A DNA stretch of 64,000 nt from Isoetes taiwanensis (taxonomy: Eukaryota; Streptophyta; Lycopodiopsida; Isoetales; Isoetaceae): the NCBI GenBank assembly GCA_021234155.1, contig JAJEKV010000048.1, positions 1,453,873 through 1,517,872 on the forward strand, written 5' to 3'. Positions 32,567 to 43,998 of the stretch are shown here, piece by piece; position 1 is the first letter of the stretch; every line of letters starts with the position of its first letter. A program made the translations under genes and the position numbers. Below the pieces are notes generated by a model. The model was given only the letters and a program-made list of their open reading frames with translations. It searched no databases and was not told the DNA's origin.

Positions 32567-33383
32567 TGTTAGAATTCATATCATAATCATAAAATCATAT
32601 GTGTTCTGGAAACTGTGAAGATTGATAGATCTATGCAAAGATGTGGAAGTTACAAAAGGAAGATTATGCAGTTGAAGGGGAATTTATTATTCACTGTTGA
32701 TGTTAAGGTCAGTTAATCTGAGGTATATCCTAATGTGAGATCATTCAAGACAATGGGGAAGAAGTTCACATTATGGGAACATGTAAATATTTAATGGTAT
32801 CATGGTTTAGGTTCAATGGTTACATTGTGAACATTGACCTAATGTAAATATGGGATATTATTCTCGGTCCAATGAGATAAGACCGACTTGGTTATGAACT
32901 CGATCCAATGGACCAAAGACAGAGAAAACTTCGGCAGATCGGTGAGGCTTAACTGCCGGAATCGATGCTGATTAAATAACCTAAGATGTACAGATTATTT
33001 ACAGTGAAAATTATGGAGTTGTGATCGAAAGTAACCCAGATTTGTTGTATTGAATAAGGGAAGGAATATCACTGATTTGAGAAGCCAAAGTAATTCGATT
33101 ATTGCATAATTGCTACAGTAACATCTCGCTTGTTTAATGGTCTAAGGTTGAGTATTAATATCAATGACAATGTTTGTGCATTGATATATTTGCTAATGTT
33201 GAGTAAAGTCAATGAGTGAAGTTGCATAGTGAATTTGAAGGATGAAAGCTTGTCTATGAAAATTGTATGACATGTTCTATATGAATAATGCTAAAGCAAT
33301 TAACTTGAAGCATATGATTTAATCTGTCAACAAAGTTACATGTTCAAGTGTCTTTGACAGAGATCTAACAAATATTTCTTACA
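32567..33383 (+). repeat. copia 5' LTR (817 bp)
   Basis: It begins TGTTAGAATTCATATC and ends ATTTCTTACA, immediately followed by the primer site. A mirror copy of exactly the same length lies at 20135-19319. About 23 substitutions separate them by eye (about 97% identity), which would be the age signal if they were once a pair. Confidence 0.92.
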
Positions 33384-33400
33384 TTGGTATCAGAGCCAGG

Positions 33401-34519
33401 ATGTCTAGCAGGTTTGGTGTTGGCTTGTTGAATGCCATAGAGGTATTCAAGGGTGATTCTGGATTTCAAGTCTGGAAGGAGAAGATCAAGCAAGTTTTAC
33501 AAGATGAAGGATTGTGGGAGCGGATTGAGGGAGATGACCCTGAAACAAGCTCCAGAGGAAGAGTTGATGCTGTGGTTGAAAAAGGAAGTTCTTCAAACAC
33601 TCAGGAGCGGTCTGGAGAAACTCAGACCAGAGAAGTTGCTGTAACTTCTAGGGAGATGTCAGGTGATGTGAATGCAAAATTGAGAGAGGCTCAAGGAATA
33701 ATAATGAGCAAAGTTGGATCTAGTATTGTGCTTAAACTCAGAGATATGAGTCCTAAGCAAATGTGGAAATATATGTTGATAACATATGAGGAAAAAACAT
33801 CCTCTCAAATAGATGTTTTGGAAAATAAGCTTAGGAGACTAAAATTTCGAGAAAAGGATGATGTTAATGATTTCTTTCAGAACTTTGATAACATCATTGC
33901 TGATTTGGAAGGTGCAGGGGTGTTTTACACTCAGCAGCAGCAGGTTTTGGCAATATCCAGATCAGTGGCAAGCCTTGGAAATGTGTCTATATTTATTAGA
34001 ACAATTGCAAAAACAAGGTCTGATGCAGAAAGGATGTTGAAAACAGAGATTGAACAATCAAAGGTTATGGAAGATGAAGAAGCCACACAGATTTTATTCA
34101 CAAAAGGAAAGGGGAAATTTTATGCACGCCAAAAGGGTAAAGTTGGTCCTTGTTTTAACTGTAACCAACTAGGACACATAAAGATAAATTGTCATATTTT
34201 AAACAAAGACATAAACTGCTACAACTGTGGGGGGAGGGGGCATTTTGCCTCAACCTGCTCCACACCTAAGGATGCAAATAAAGGCAGGGGCAGAGGAGGA
34301 AGAACAAGTTTCAATTTTATAGGAAGAGGGAGAGGCAGGGGCAGAAATGCTGAAGCTAATGCTGCAGAAGAAGTGTTCCTGGAAGAAGAGGAAACTGAAG
34401 AAAATGAAGAGGTAAGAAATTGCATATTATTTTCAGCTTGTGAAAAACATATTGACAACAATGATGATTTTTTTATTCTAGATAGTGGAGCAGAAAAATC
34501 CATTGCATGCTCGAGATAA
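33401..34519 (+). CDS. copia gag with start of protease
   Basis: A 372-codon ORF begins 5 bases after the primer site. It starts FGVGLLNAIEVFKGDSGFQV and includes a UBN2/gag-like core (ENKLRRLKFREKDDVNDFFQ). Two CCHC zinc knuckles follow at residues ~250-263 (CFNCNQLGHIKINC) and ~273-286 (CYNCGGRGHFASTC), with an Arg/Gly-rich stretch after them. Near residue 361 the aspartic-protease signature DSGAEKS begins, but a TAA stops the frame eleven codons later. Gag would form the particle and bind RNA. In functional copia elements gag and pol share one frame, so this stop is a defect. Confidence 0.9.
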   Translation: MSSRFGVGLLNAIEVFKGDSGFQVWKEKIKQVLQDEGLWERIEGDDPETSSRGRVDAVVEKGSSSNTQERSGETQTREVAVTSREMSGDVNAKLREAQGIIMSKVGSSIVLKLRDMSPKQMWKYMLITYEEKTSSQIDVLENKLRRLKFREKDDVNDFFQNFDNIIADLEGAGVFYTQQQQVLAISRSVASLGNVSIFIRTIAKTRSDAERMLKTEIEQSKVMEDEEATQILFTKGKGKFYARQKGKVGPCFNCNQLGHIKINCHILNKDINCYNCGGRGHFASTCSTPKDANKGRGRGGRTSFNFIGRGRGRGRNAEANAAEEVFLEEEETEENEEVRNCILFSACEKHIDNNDDFFILDSGAEKSIACSR

Positions 34520-34522
34520 ATC

Positions 34523-34873
34523 TTGAAAGAATGCAAAGGGATTAATGGAGGGCATGTGCAAGTTGGGAATGGAGATTTACAAAAAATTAAAGATGTTGGA
34601 ATCTTAGAACTATTTGATCTAAATGGAAAAAGTGTGAATTTGCAAAATGTGCTTTGTGTACCAAGTCTTGTCAGAAATTTAATATCTATTTCTCAACTTG
34701 TGGATATGGGATTCAAAGTTGTATTTGAGCAAATGGATTGCAAAATTTATGAAGGAAATGATCTAAAATTTCTGAGAAGGAGGGTTGGAAATTTGTTTGG
34801 CATAGATGCTAAAATTCTTGGATCTATAAATCTGACAAAAAACCTGATATGGAAATCTGGCATGAAAGACTAG
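34523..34873 (+). pseudogene. copia protease/pre-integrase segment
   Basis: The frame after the gag stop contains GGHVQVGNGDLQKIKDVG and LQNVLCVPSLVRNLISISQL, the conserved region after the copia protease. It closes just as the integrase HHCC zinc finger (HERLGH) begins in another frame (34849 onward). It belongs to the same polyprotein as the ORFs on either side and has no independent start. Confidence 0.85.
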
Positions 34874-34916
34874 GACATTCCAATTTCAAAAATATTGAAT
34901 TTATGGTTAAACAAGG

Positions 34917-36035
34917 TTGGATCAAATCAGAACATTTAAGGAGAGTTATGTTTGCAAAGGTTGCCAATTGGGCAAACACTCAAGTCTCCCTTTTTCAAAA
35001 GGAAAGAGAAAGACCAAGGATGTTCTTGAATTAATTCATACTGACTTATGTGGCCCTTTGAATGTAACAGGAATTACAGGGAAAAGATACTTTATAACAT
35101 TTGTGGATGATTACAGCAGAAGAACTAAGGTTTATTGTCTTAGAACAAAGGACCTAGCTTATGAAGCATTTAGGACATTTGCTGCAGAAGCTGAATGCCA
35201 AACTGGGAAGAGAATCAAATGTGTACGGTCTGACAGAGGAGGTGAGTATCTATCCCACAAATTTAAGAAATATTGCTTAAGTAGAGGTATAAAAAGACAA
35301 TTCACATGCAGCTACACACTCCAACAGAATGGGGTTGCTGAAAGGCAAAACAAATCCATTCTAAATGCTGTAAGATTCATGCTTAAGCATGCTGGTTTGC
35401 CAAACTTCCTTTGGGAAGAAGCAGTAAAGACTGCTGTGTTAGTGCAAAATGCTTTGCCAACCAAAAGTCTGGAAAGTATGTGTCCAGAATTCTTATGGTC
35501 AGGAAGTATGCCTAATTTTGAAAAATATAGAGCATATGGCTGCCTGGGATATACTCATGTTCCCAAGGAAAATAGATTAAAATTAGACGACAGATGCATC
35601 ATAACCTATTTGGTAGGATATGATGAGCACTCGAAAGGTTACAGAATGTACAATCCAGAGAGAAGAAACATCATAGGAAGTAGAGATGTAACCTTTGTAG
35701 AAGAGGAATTATACAGGCCAAGGTCTATAAGCAAAGTGGAGATTAAGTCAAAAACAGTAGAGCCCTGTAATACAAATGTGAATGATATGGCAGACTTGGA
35801 TGACAAAGTAGATAAGAATGTACAAAACTTGGAAACAAATCTTAAAGATGCATGCAATGATGAGGAAATTGGCAATGTTGAAAACAATGACAATAATGTA
35901 GAAAATCATGAAATTGTGGAGCATGAAATGGAAAAACAGAAAAGGCGGTTTGAAGGTGAAAGATTAATGGAAGATGCAAACTTTGACACCAGATTTTATG
36001 GCAGAAAAGAAAATGGCAGGAGTTCCAGGTTGTAG
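34917..36035 (+). pseudogene. copia integrase
   Basis: The 372-codon frame holds CKGCQLGKH (second half of the HHCC finger) and the DDE catalytic core: D43 in HTDLCGP, D106 in RSDRGGEY and E142 in NGVAERQN, with 35 residues between the last two as expected. The copia-type GKxxP-like C-terminal region and an acidic, Asn/Glu-rich spacer follow (residues ~285-340). The catalytic residues are intact, but the frame is cut off from gag and from reverse transcriptase by stops. It would insert element cDNA in the nucleus. Confidence 0.9.
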
Positions 36036-36078
36036 ATACATGAGAAGGGTCCTGAAGCACTCATAATTATGCAGACAG

Positions 36079-37032
36079 GTGTTCCTGAACAGCATAGAGG
36101 CAAATAGATGGAGGGAAGCCATGAATGAAGAAATTAATTCCTTTAACAGGACATCCATCTATGAATTAGTTGACTTGCCTAAGGGAAAGCGGGCTGTAGG
36201 AAACAAATGGATTTATAAACTGGAAAAGAATGCAGATGGAAGCCCCAAATTTAAAGCAAGGTTGGTTGCACAAGGGTATACACAAAAGAAAGGCATAGAC
36301 TTTGAAGAAACATACTCACCAGTGGTTCAATTGACTAGTATCAGAATGATTATTTCAGTGGCAAATGCAATTAACTTAGAATTGCATCATATGGATGTGT
36401 GCACAGCATTTCTTAATGCTAAACTAGATGAGGAAGTTTATATGAAACAAGCTCAGGGATTTGAACAGGGAAAAACCAAAGTATGGAAACTAAATCGAGC
36501 TGTTTATGGCCTAAAACAGGCTCCAAGGCAATGGTATATGTGCATTAATCAATACTTGAATGCGCAGGGTTTTAAAAAATTAGCAAATGATGGAAATGTG
36601 TATGTTCTGAAAAGAGGAGATAAATTTTGCATAATGGCAATTTATGTGGATGATTGCATCCTTGCTGCTAATGGCATTGGCATATTAAATCAATGTAAGG
36701 AAATTCTCAAAAGGAAATACAAAATGACAGACTTAGGGGAACTTTCAAAATTCTTGGGAATACAAGTGATGCAGAGAAAAGGGACTGATCACCATATGCC
36801 AGGATGAGTACATTGATACAGTGTTCAATAAATTTAACATGGAAGATTGTAATCCAGTAAAGGTGCCAATTCAGACAGGGACAAAGTTGTCAAAGAACAT
36901 GTGTCCAAAAATAGATAAAGAAAGAGAAAAGATGTCAAAGGTACCATATAGACAACTAGTGGGATGTTTGCTCTTTATTGCAAACAACACTAGGCCAGAC
37001 ATAGCGTTTGTTGTAAATGCCTTGAATAGGTT
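36079..37032 (+). pseudogene. copia reverse transcriptase
   Basis: The main frame (36079-36807) has the RT order: NKWIYKLEKN, ARLVAQGYTQKKGIDFEETY, the catalytic MDV (105-107), AVYGLKQAPRQWY and the YVDD box at 189-192. It breaks near 36807 (FLGIQVMQRKG then out of frame). A second frame (36821-37032) continues with FNMEDCNPVKVPIQTG and NNTRPDIAFVVNALNRF before the insertion at 37033. Apart from the frameshift, the catalytic Asp residues are intact. Confidence 0.9.
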
Positions 37033-37658
37033 TCCCAACTCAAATTCGGGACGGTTGAGACGGCCTGAGGGCTTTTTTTTTGGGGAAAAACTGATGTCCG
37101 TCAGATTTGCGTGTTGTTGGAGGCAAGATCCGTTTCTGTGGCAGTTCTTGTCCTCCTGCATTAGAAATCGCTGCAAAATGTGAGGCGGAATTGGATTCAA
37201 AAACACAAGGGGCTTCTAAGTTATATAGGGTTCTCTGTTCTGTTCAGTGGGTCTCTTTGCTTGGAGGGGCCATCTCTGGCAAGGGGTTTCTTGCTCAGTT
37301 ATTTGGAAACTGGCATTGCATGAGACGGTATTGCTACTATTTTTCATCCATTGCAGCCATGGGAGCTTCCGAGACCGAAGCATCACTTTGGAGCTTTGCT
37401 CCTGCCATCGAATTACATGGAGCAGTCATAAAACCGATATCGATTCCCAACTCGCTTCTCAATCCTTTCCGTCAGATCCTGTGCAATCCTTGCCATAGCA
37501 GTAGCTTTCCATACGCTGCAATCATGCACAAGGGCGTTCTACCCTGCTTGCCACGTGTACGGCCCTGATTTTTTGTTCAGACTCAATGGCTTTGTTGGAC
37601 GGCCCTTGTTTTTTTATTGTGTTAACAAAATAGCAAGTAGCGCGAGTAGGGTAGGCGC
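37033..37658. mobile_element. 626-bp insertion in copia pol
   Basis: Copia homology (ALNRF) stops at 37032 and resumes at 37668 (FNNDPGHDHW). The junctions carry GAATAGGTT (37024-37032) and GAGTAGGTT (37659-37667), nine bases with one mismatch, so a 9-bp target duplication is likely. The insert has no terminal inverted repeats that I can see and no recognisable protein. GCGCGAGTAGG is repeated at its right end, which makes the exact border uncertain. Confidence 0.55.
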
Positions 37659-37667
37659 GAGTAGGTT

Positions 37668-37807
37668 CAACAATGATCCAGGACATGACCATTGGCAGAT
37701 TGCTAAGAAAGTGTTAAGATCTTTGAAGGGTACAAAAAATAAAGGAGTTGTTTATAGCACAAAAGATTTGCAAATAAAAGCATATAGTGATGCTGACTGG
37801 TGTGGAG
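37668..37807 (+). pseudogene. copia RNase H N-terminal fragment
   Basis: The plus frame resumes NNDPGHDHWQIAKKVLRSLK, GVVYSTKDLQIKAYSDADW and ends at DADWCG, the first catalytic Asp block of copia RNase H. Sequence after 37807 is unrelated. The matching downstream block (GIALSTAESEY) starts the minus-strand piece at 20513. The usual spacing between these blocks in copia is about 35 residues, so roughly 100 bp seem to have been lost at the break. Confidence 0.85.
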
Positions 37808-38785
37808 TTTCCCCTGGAAGCGAAATGAGGAGCGCGGACTTTTGTGATTGTGGGCATGCAGGGGGGTGAAAGGAAGGAGTTTGCAATTGGAAGGAAGCTA
37901 GAAAGCTTGGCAAAAAAGCTCTGTTGGAGCCAGAAAGCGAGAATTTGGAGTTTAGCTAGAAATCTTGGTCGGAAAGCTCTGCTTTAGTGGAAGTCCTGTT
38001 GCGGCAGAGGCCTGCTTCGTTGATTTTGCAGGATGGAGGGTTTCAGATTTGCATTGTTATGTTTAAGAAAACCGTGATAAATAAGCACAGCAGCTGGCCA
38101 TCATGGTGAAAACCGTTGCTGTGGTTACGCCATAAGTACTTAAGGGCATATCTTAACATGTAAAACCTTGGTTCAGTTTACTTACCAGGTTGCTCTCAAT
38201 CATATATTTTGAGAGTTCGTCTCCTGAGGCATGCGAGCTTCTCTTCTGAGAACTCTCGAGTGTGTCCAACAAATCTGCTGAGATAAGGTTCAGCCAATCC
38301 TATGAACATGTTGTAAGGAAGATTCTATTCTTTGTTATTGGGTATTTCAACTCCTCCAACGCACGTACAAGAGATGTTCAGCACAGGAAGCTTCAGAGCT
38401 GAATTGTACAGATAATTTTTAGTTCTTCTAACCAGATAAATAATAGCAAGGATCAAAGGAGAAGTGGTAAATCTGCATTTATAAGTAAGCAACTAAGTCT
38501 TCCGAATATATTCATTCCTTTTCGTATCCCTTCCCTCTTTTAACAGTTTATTTGAATAGAAACACGAGCGTCTTATTTATCAACCATGGTCATGCTTGAA
38601 AAAAAAAAAACACGGGGTTTTTGTGGACTTAACGAATTTTTTTGCAAGTGTCATGTTAAAGCCACATCGAGGGAAAACTACACGGAGTTTTTTTCATTTC
38701 ATGTTGGTTCCAACATGACTCTGGTTGTTAAATAAGACGATCCAAACTAGAAACATTGGTCGCAACGTTGGGCACTCTTTTTAGT
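37808..38785. other. no recognised gene
   Basis: The sequence right of the copia break has no homology that I recognise. Words such as AAGCTAGAAAGCTTGG and CTAGAAATCTTGGTCGG recur at 37900-37970. No ORF has a domain. Confidence 0.4.
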
Positions 38786-38790
38786 ACTTA

Positions 38791-38985
38791 AAGAAGAAGA
38801 AGAAGAAGAAGAAGAAGAAGAAGAAGAAGAGATTTTAACGTCACGCCACAAGGCAGCGTCCTATCGGACATGTGACACTTTACAACACACCCAGATGGGT
38901 CCTGCCCCCACCACTTTACATTGCTGAAGTGGGTCCTTCCCCCACCAACTTTACATTGCTTGGCTGTCATAGTGTTTAATTTGCT
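38791..38985 (-). mobile_element. SINE-like copy with (TTC)n tail
   Basis: On the minus strand the body contains two imperfect ~37-bp tandem units (AATGTAAAGT plus GGTGGGGG plus AGGACCCA) and GTCCGATAGGACG. It ends TGGCGTGACGTTAAAATC and then a (TTC)n microsatellite (38831-38791). The last ~40 bp resemble those of the copies at 28.35 kb and 57.3 kb. The 5' limit is uncertain and I see no tRNA-type A and B boxes. Confidence 0.55.
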
Positions 38986-39804
38986 TACTTGTAAAGAAAA
39001 CAAAATAAAAGAAACAAAGAGTTGAGGCACAATGCCAAAGCTCTTAGGAAATGGCCTATGACCTGAAAAAAGGAACTAGCCAAAATGCTGGATTATTTTG
39101 CTCAGAAATATACATGTTATGGATGGACCAAAGATATAAATAATGCACATAGCAGGTTTAAAACTAGATACAATTTGGGTTGGTGTTAGAGGGAGTGGGA
39201 ATATTCTTTTGAGTCCATTGTGATTGTCATTTAGTAGAATATTCTCTAAATTCCAATGTCATTTAAAATGCACTTTTTTTATGCATTGCTTTTCTTTCTT
39301 TTCCTTCGTGTAGTTTAAGCTTTTGAACTTTTGAACAGAGCTTTTGACATGTTGTAACCATTGATGTGACCTGCTTTTAGATGGCAAACGGACCTTAGCA
39401 GATTATTAGAGGGGGATTGCATTCTCGATTCATCCATGTATGGTAGAATAAACGATTTTTGGATTCAGATCAATTCCCACTTTCTCCTTGTTTTTGTAAT
39501 TTGTAAACTATGAAAGCCAGTAATTTCACAGCCTTAGGAAGCAGCTGCATAACTATGGAAAATGCCATGAGGGAAATAGAACCTACTACAGGTCCTAGTT
39601 TGATGCCGAATTTACTAAACCTCTATCAAGCAAACAATTTTATCATATGAAGGAGATCTTACATGTTTTGCCTCACACTTCATCTCAGGGAGGAGGATGA
39701 TATTTTTCTCTTACTTGATTGATATAATTAGTGTGATTAGTAATAAGTTTGCATAGTTCTTGTCCTCAGCTGTGCTAGTCATCAGGGGGGAATGGCAGAA
39801 TATT

Positions 39805-40150
39805 TCTATTCTACGTGTCATGCGATGACTAGGCATATTTCTATTCTACGTGTCATGCGATGACTAGGCACTTTTGCTGATGTGGCATATAGCACACATT
39901 GCTGGCATGACAGAACTTTATGAGCCATAGTCACGCACTAGTTGGGAAGCTTAGGGAAGAAGCACCTAGTTTTGTATCTTCTCTCTACGTTCATACATGC
40001 CATGTGACGACTAGGCACTTTTGCTGATATGGCGTATAGCATGCTTGTTGCTGACATGTCAGAATTTTATGAGCCATAGTCACACATGTAGCTAGTCATC
40101 TAGTTGGGAAGCTCAGGGAGGAAGCACCTGGTTTTGTAACTTCTCTCTAT
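39805..40150. repeat. nested tandem duplications
   Basis: A 35-bp unit (ATATTTCTATTCTACGTGTC onward to ACTAGGC) is present twice in 39801-39869. A larger ~160-bp unit beginning CATGCGATGACTAGGCACTT and ending GTTTTGTATCTTCTCTCTA is repeated with substitutions at 39853-39990 and 40000-40150. No coding function is visible. It may be the LTR or leader of the retroelement whose gag relic follows. Confidence 0.75.
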
Positions 40151-41280
40151 TTTCAGTACATTGAAAACCTAAAGTCTTTCATAGCATCAAAGCTGATTTT
40201 GAAAAAGAGATGCAGTGTAATTGTGGAATGTCAAGCTTTTTTTTATATTTGAAGGTCTAGCTTTATCAACTGAATCGGATTTGAGCAGGCTTTTTAACGA
40301 GCCTAATCTTATCAAGATCGGATGAATCTAAGTTGTTTTCTTGCATTTCTTGTAAGGTCCTTCTTGACATAGAGTGGTTTTACCTCAGAATCTTCACATT
40401 TTGGTCGAAACTTGATCCTTTTTTTTTACTTTTTCACTAACAAGATCGGTTTTAAGCAGCAGCAATTTTGATGATCTTTTCATCAGATCTGCTAGTCCTT
40501 GGGAGATTTTGTCTAATTTCTTTCATATTCTTTCAGAAATTCTTGTTTCATCTAGATCTTTTATGATCTGTATTGCAGTTTCTGCAGTCAAATGGCTCTC
40601 ATACTGATCCCCATAAATACTTTACTCATCTAGTATTGGATGCAGAGAATTATTTTATCTGGAGGGATGCCTTTGAGACAAATGGCTTCTCATACTAATC
40701 CCTAGAAAGGTTTCACTCATCCAGTATTGGATGTAGAGAATTATTTTACCTGGAGGGATATTTTTGAGATGAATTCAAACTGAAAGATTTAGGAGACGTT
40801 TTCCTTGCTAGATGGAATCCTATCAGTGCAAAAGATAAGAAGAAGATATGTATGTCATAAATGATCTTAAGGCCTGCATCTGCATAGATTTTCAGAGGGA
40901 TGTTTAAGGACTTAAAACATTTACAAAGCTTTTGCATACCTTTAGAAAACTTGTGTGCAAGAAGGAGAAGGCCAGCAAATCATGATACGTAGGAAGGACA
41001 ACCTTAGACTTGAAGACTATACTAACATGAGGGATTACTTGCAGCAGTTCAAAGCTTTGAGAGAAAAGTTCTTTGGAAGGAGGAAATATGGAGGAGATCA
41101 TTGTTATCATATATGTTTTGAAAGGGTTATCAAAGAAATGTCAGCATACCATTGATCATTATCAAATGAAAGTTTCAACAGAAATTGGTGGATGCATAAG
41201 TGAATAGGAAGAGAAGAGATCACTATGAGCATGCATATTATTCTACAGCTAAGGCTTCTTTGCCTTCTAATACTTATTCT

Positions 41281-43998
41281 TTTTTTTTCCTTTTTTTTTT
41301 CTTTTTGAGGGAACGAATTTTTATATTTTGTATTTAAAGATTAAAAAGTACAATGTTACACTGCTTGTAGAGAATTACTACAGGAGTAATCTCGACATCT
41401 TCATTCGCCACATACAGGAACTTATTAATTGCTCTAGAAGCTGATATCCTTGAGAAGCTCATAAGGCCTAACCGCATTGTAACCAGATTAAGCAAGATGA
41501 TCTGTAGTTGCCAAGAAGCACTTGGAAATAATTCATCTCATCCACAGGCACTTGCAAATAATCTGAATAACCAAAATAAGAAGAAGATATATGCGTCTTG
41601 CTCCCAACAAGGCCTAGAATCATATATGTATGAGAATAGCCAAATTGAATGAAAATCAGGCATCAGTACCTGATCTTAGCACACAACTCAAATGTAACAG
41701 TATTTGAGCAAACCATGTCCAGTGGATTGGTATCAAGGAAAATTTGGCATCAGTACCAAATTATATTCAACCTTCGGAACTTGAGTGGCTTCTTCAATCA
41801 TATTAGTAATTGAAAAAGCAAATAAGGTGCTAGGAAATTCCAAGTATTTGCCAATCTAACATACAACCTGTGTTCTGAACCACTCCAACATAAATCAGTT
41901 TCAGACCTTGCAATTCCTTTGATAGAAGAATCTTCTGATATGGATATGGTAGCTCGGGGGAGTGGCCTTGAACGTTGGTCTTGGTGGACTAGCATGGGTG
42001 TGTGAGAAGGGCAAACTAATAGCATGGCAAGGCAAGTAAATTGGCAACAATATCTTATGTTAGTAGAAGCTAAATAATATCTTAGATATTATGGCTAAAG
42101 TCCAATCCAAAAATAGCAGTTTCTAAAAGGCCAACTTCAAAAGATCATATCTCGGCGAATATAAGTCGGATTATGGCGATCCAGGGCTCATTGGAAAGCT
42201 CTCAGTGTCTAGTTTCCGGATTGAGTCGTCCATTGCTAACTCCTTGTGGATCGTGAGATATCGCCAAAAGAGTGGCCGTGGGTCAGACTGGACTGCACAG
42301 TCAAGTGAGCCGGCTCTAGTTCACCAAAACTAGAGGAAGATCCAAAACCACAAGGTAATTGATGGTAGTTCTCCACCCAACTGGGCCAACCGATGTTGAG
42401 AACTGGCAGATTAACAGCAAGGCAGAAGGCAATGGCAATTTCTAGGCAAGGAGCTTGGTTCTCTTCAAAAAGGCAATCTTGACTGTGCAGTCCAGTCTGA
42501 CCCACGGCCACTCTTTTGGCGATATCTCACAATCCACAAGGAGTTAGCGAATGGACGACCCCAATCCGGAAACTAGATACTGAGAGCTTTCCAATGAGCC
42601 CTGGATCGGCATAATCCGACTTATATTCGCCGAGATATGATCTTTTGAAGTTGGCCTTTTAGAAACTGCTATTTTTGGATTGGACTTTAGCCATAATATC
42701 TAAGATATTATTTAGCTTCTACTAAACATAAGATATTGTTGCCAATTTACTTGCCTTGCCATGCTATTAGTTTGCCCTTCTCACACACCCATGCTAGTCC
42801 ACCAAGACCAACGTTCAAGGCCACTCCCCCGAGCTATCATATCCATATCATCTTCCTGATACATCAAATGAAAAATCTAGTTCTTCCTGCTAGCAAGAAA
42901 GAGCGGAAAAGGAAGGGCGATAGACTTACTTCTTTCCAAAAGAATGAATTGTGATATCCTCTGATGAAGAAACCCAAAGAAACATCTTTATCTAATCTTG
43001 CAGATCTGTTCTTCACCTTATGGGTCAGCATCCAAATGGATCTACCCTTTCGGCAAGTTTTTATTAAAGACAAAGTGCAGAAGTACCTCCTGTGCACAGC
43101 TTTGAAGCAGTAAGAAGTCTGCATTTGCATCTGTTCATGACCACATGTCTGTGGCTGTCCCTGCTGCAGCACTTGGGCTTGCAAAAATGCTAGAGGCAGT
43201 ACACGGTAGAGTAATGCAACCACTAACTGTTACATGTAAAATATAGCCATTCTGCCTCTTTCTTTGCGAGTTTTATCAGGAAAAATATCTGGATTGATGC
43301 AGCAGAGGCAGTTGTGCTATGTGATTCAGAACCCTATGCATGTTTAAAAGACCCCGGGGACAAAATCTTTGGAAACAGAGTCCTGCATATCTAAGCTTCA
43401 TCCTTTTCTTGTAAGGATTGAAGCTTCAATTGCTGCCAAAATTCTGCACAAAATGCCTCAATGCGATCATTCAACTTGTCCCGATCATGTTTCTGACAGA
43501 AGCCCCATTGCGCCAACGCATTAGTTGCTTTTGTACAGGCAACGAACCACGAACAGATGGCCATGTGACGAAGCAAAATCCTTGCTAAATGCATCCACAA
43601 TATCTTGCTAAGAGTACCATGCTCAGATTTTTGCTCGAATTTTTGAGAACGTTTCTGTCTGGCGGCACAAAAGGAAAAGCCCTAGATCGCCAAAGCAGAC
43701 CTCTGTGTCAAAGCGAAAGAACAAATCACGAGACAAATCCTTCTTACAAAGAATACATCCTCGTTAGAGGATATTGCTGCAAGATTGCCACCGAAAAGAT
43801 GCAGATGAATCACTCCAACAGATTTTTTCCTCAATTCTCATGGAGAACAAATCCATCAGGCCCTGCTAGCCACAGAAGCCAAAAATCTTTCTTCAAGAGC
43901 AACCGCTGTGATGATCCTGCAGAAGGGAGGGCGGCTGCTCCCTAGCTGGCCAAGAGCAGCGCCCTAGGCGCCAACGACATTTTTTTTCTCTGCTTTTC
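41281..43998 (-). mobile_element. 2.7-kb retroposed insertion with 14-bp target duplication
   Basis: The insertion is flanked by CTAATACTTATTCT at 41267-41280 and 43999-44012. Its left end is a T-rich tract (CTTTTTTTTTCCTTTTTTTT) followed by GAACGAATTTTTATATTTTG, which read on the minus strand is an L1-like 3' end with a poly-A tail. So it inserted by target-primed reverse transcription in minus orientation. Its middle is a giant inverted repeat (41941-42845). Remaining parts (42900-43950) have ORFs with no recognised domain. Removing the insert restores the gag reading around it. Confidence 0.8.
41941..42845. repeat. long inverted repeat, ~365-bp arms, 172-bp spacer
   Basis: Arm 41941-42305 is the reverse complement of 42478-42845 with about eight or nine differences by eye, including two one-base indels. 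Arms begin TGGATATGGTAGCTCGGGGG and end GACTGCACAGTCAAG. Weaker pairing continues outward to ~41920 and ~42866. Transcription through it would give a nearly perfect ~365-bp hairpin, a typical Dicer substrate. No ORF crosses it. Confidence 0.93.

Larger units (their letters stand above)
32567..37807 (+). mobile_element. 5' part of a Ty1/copia element, 3' end missing
   Basis: The order is an 817-bp LTR (32567-33383), an initiator-Met tRNA primer site TGGTATCAGAGC (33385-33396), gag, protease, integrase, reverse transcriptase and the first part of RNase H. Homology stops at ~37807 after YSDADWCG. There is no polypurine tract or 3' LTR here. The pol region is broken by in-frame stops or frameshifts near 34519, 34873, 36035 and 36807 and by a 626-bp insertion (37033-37658). 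The missing RNase H end and 3' LTR occur in inverse orientation at 19.3-20.5 kb. The element is not autonomous in its present state. Confidence 0.92.

Noticed and set aside
38788-39030. Minus-strand ORF ending in poly-Leu
   Set aside because: The poly-Leu is the (GAA)n tail of the SINE-like copy read in one frame.
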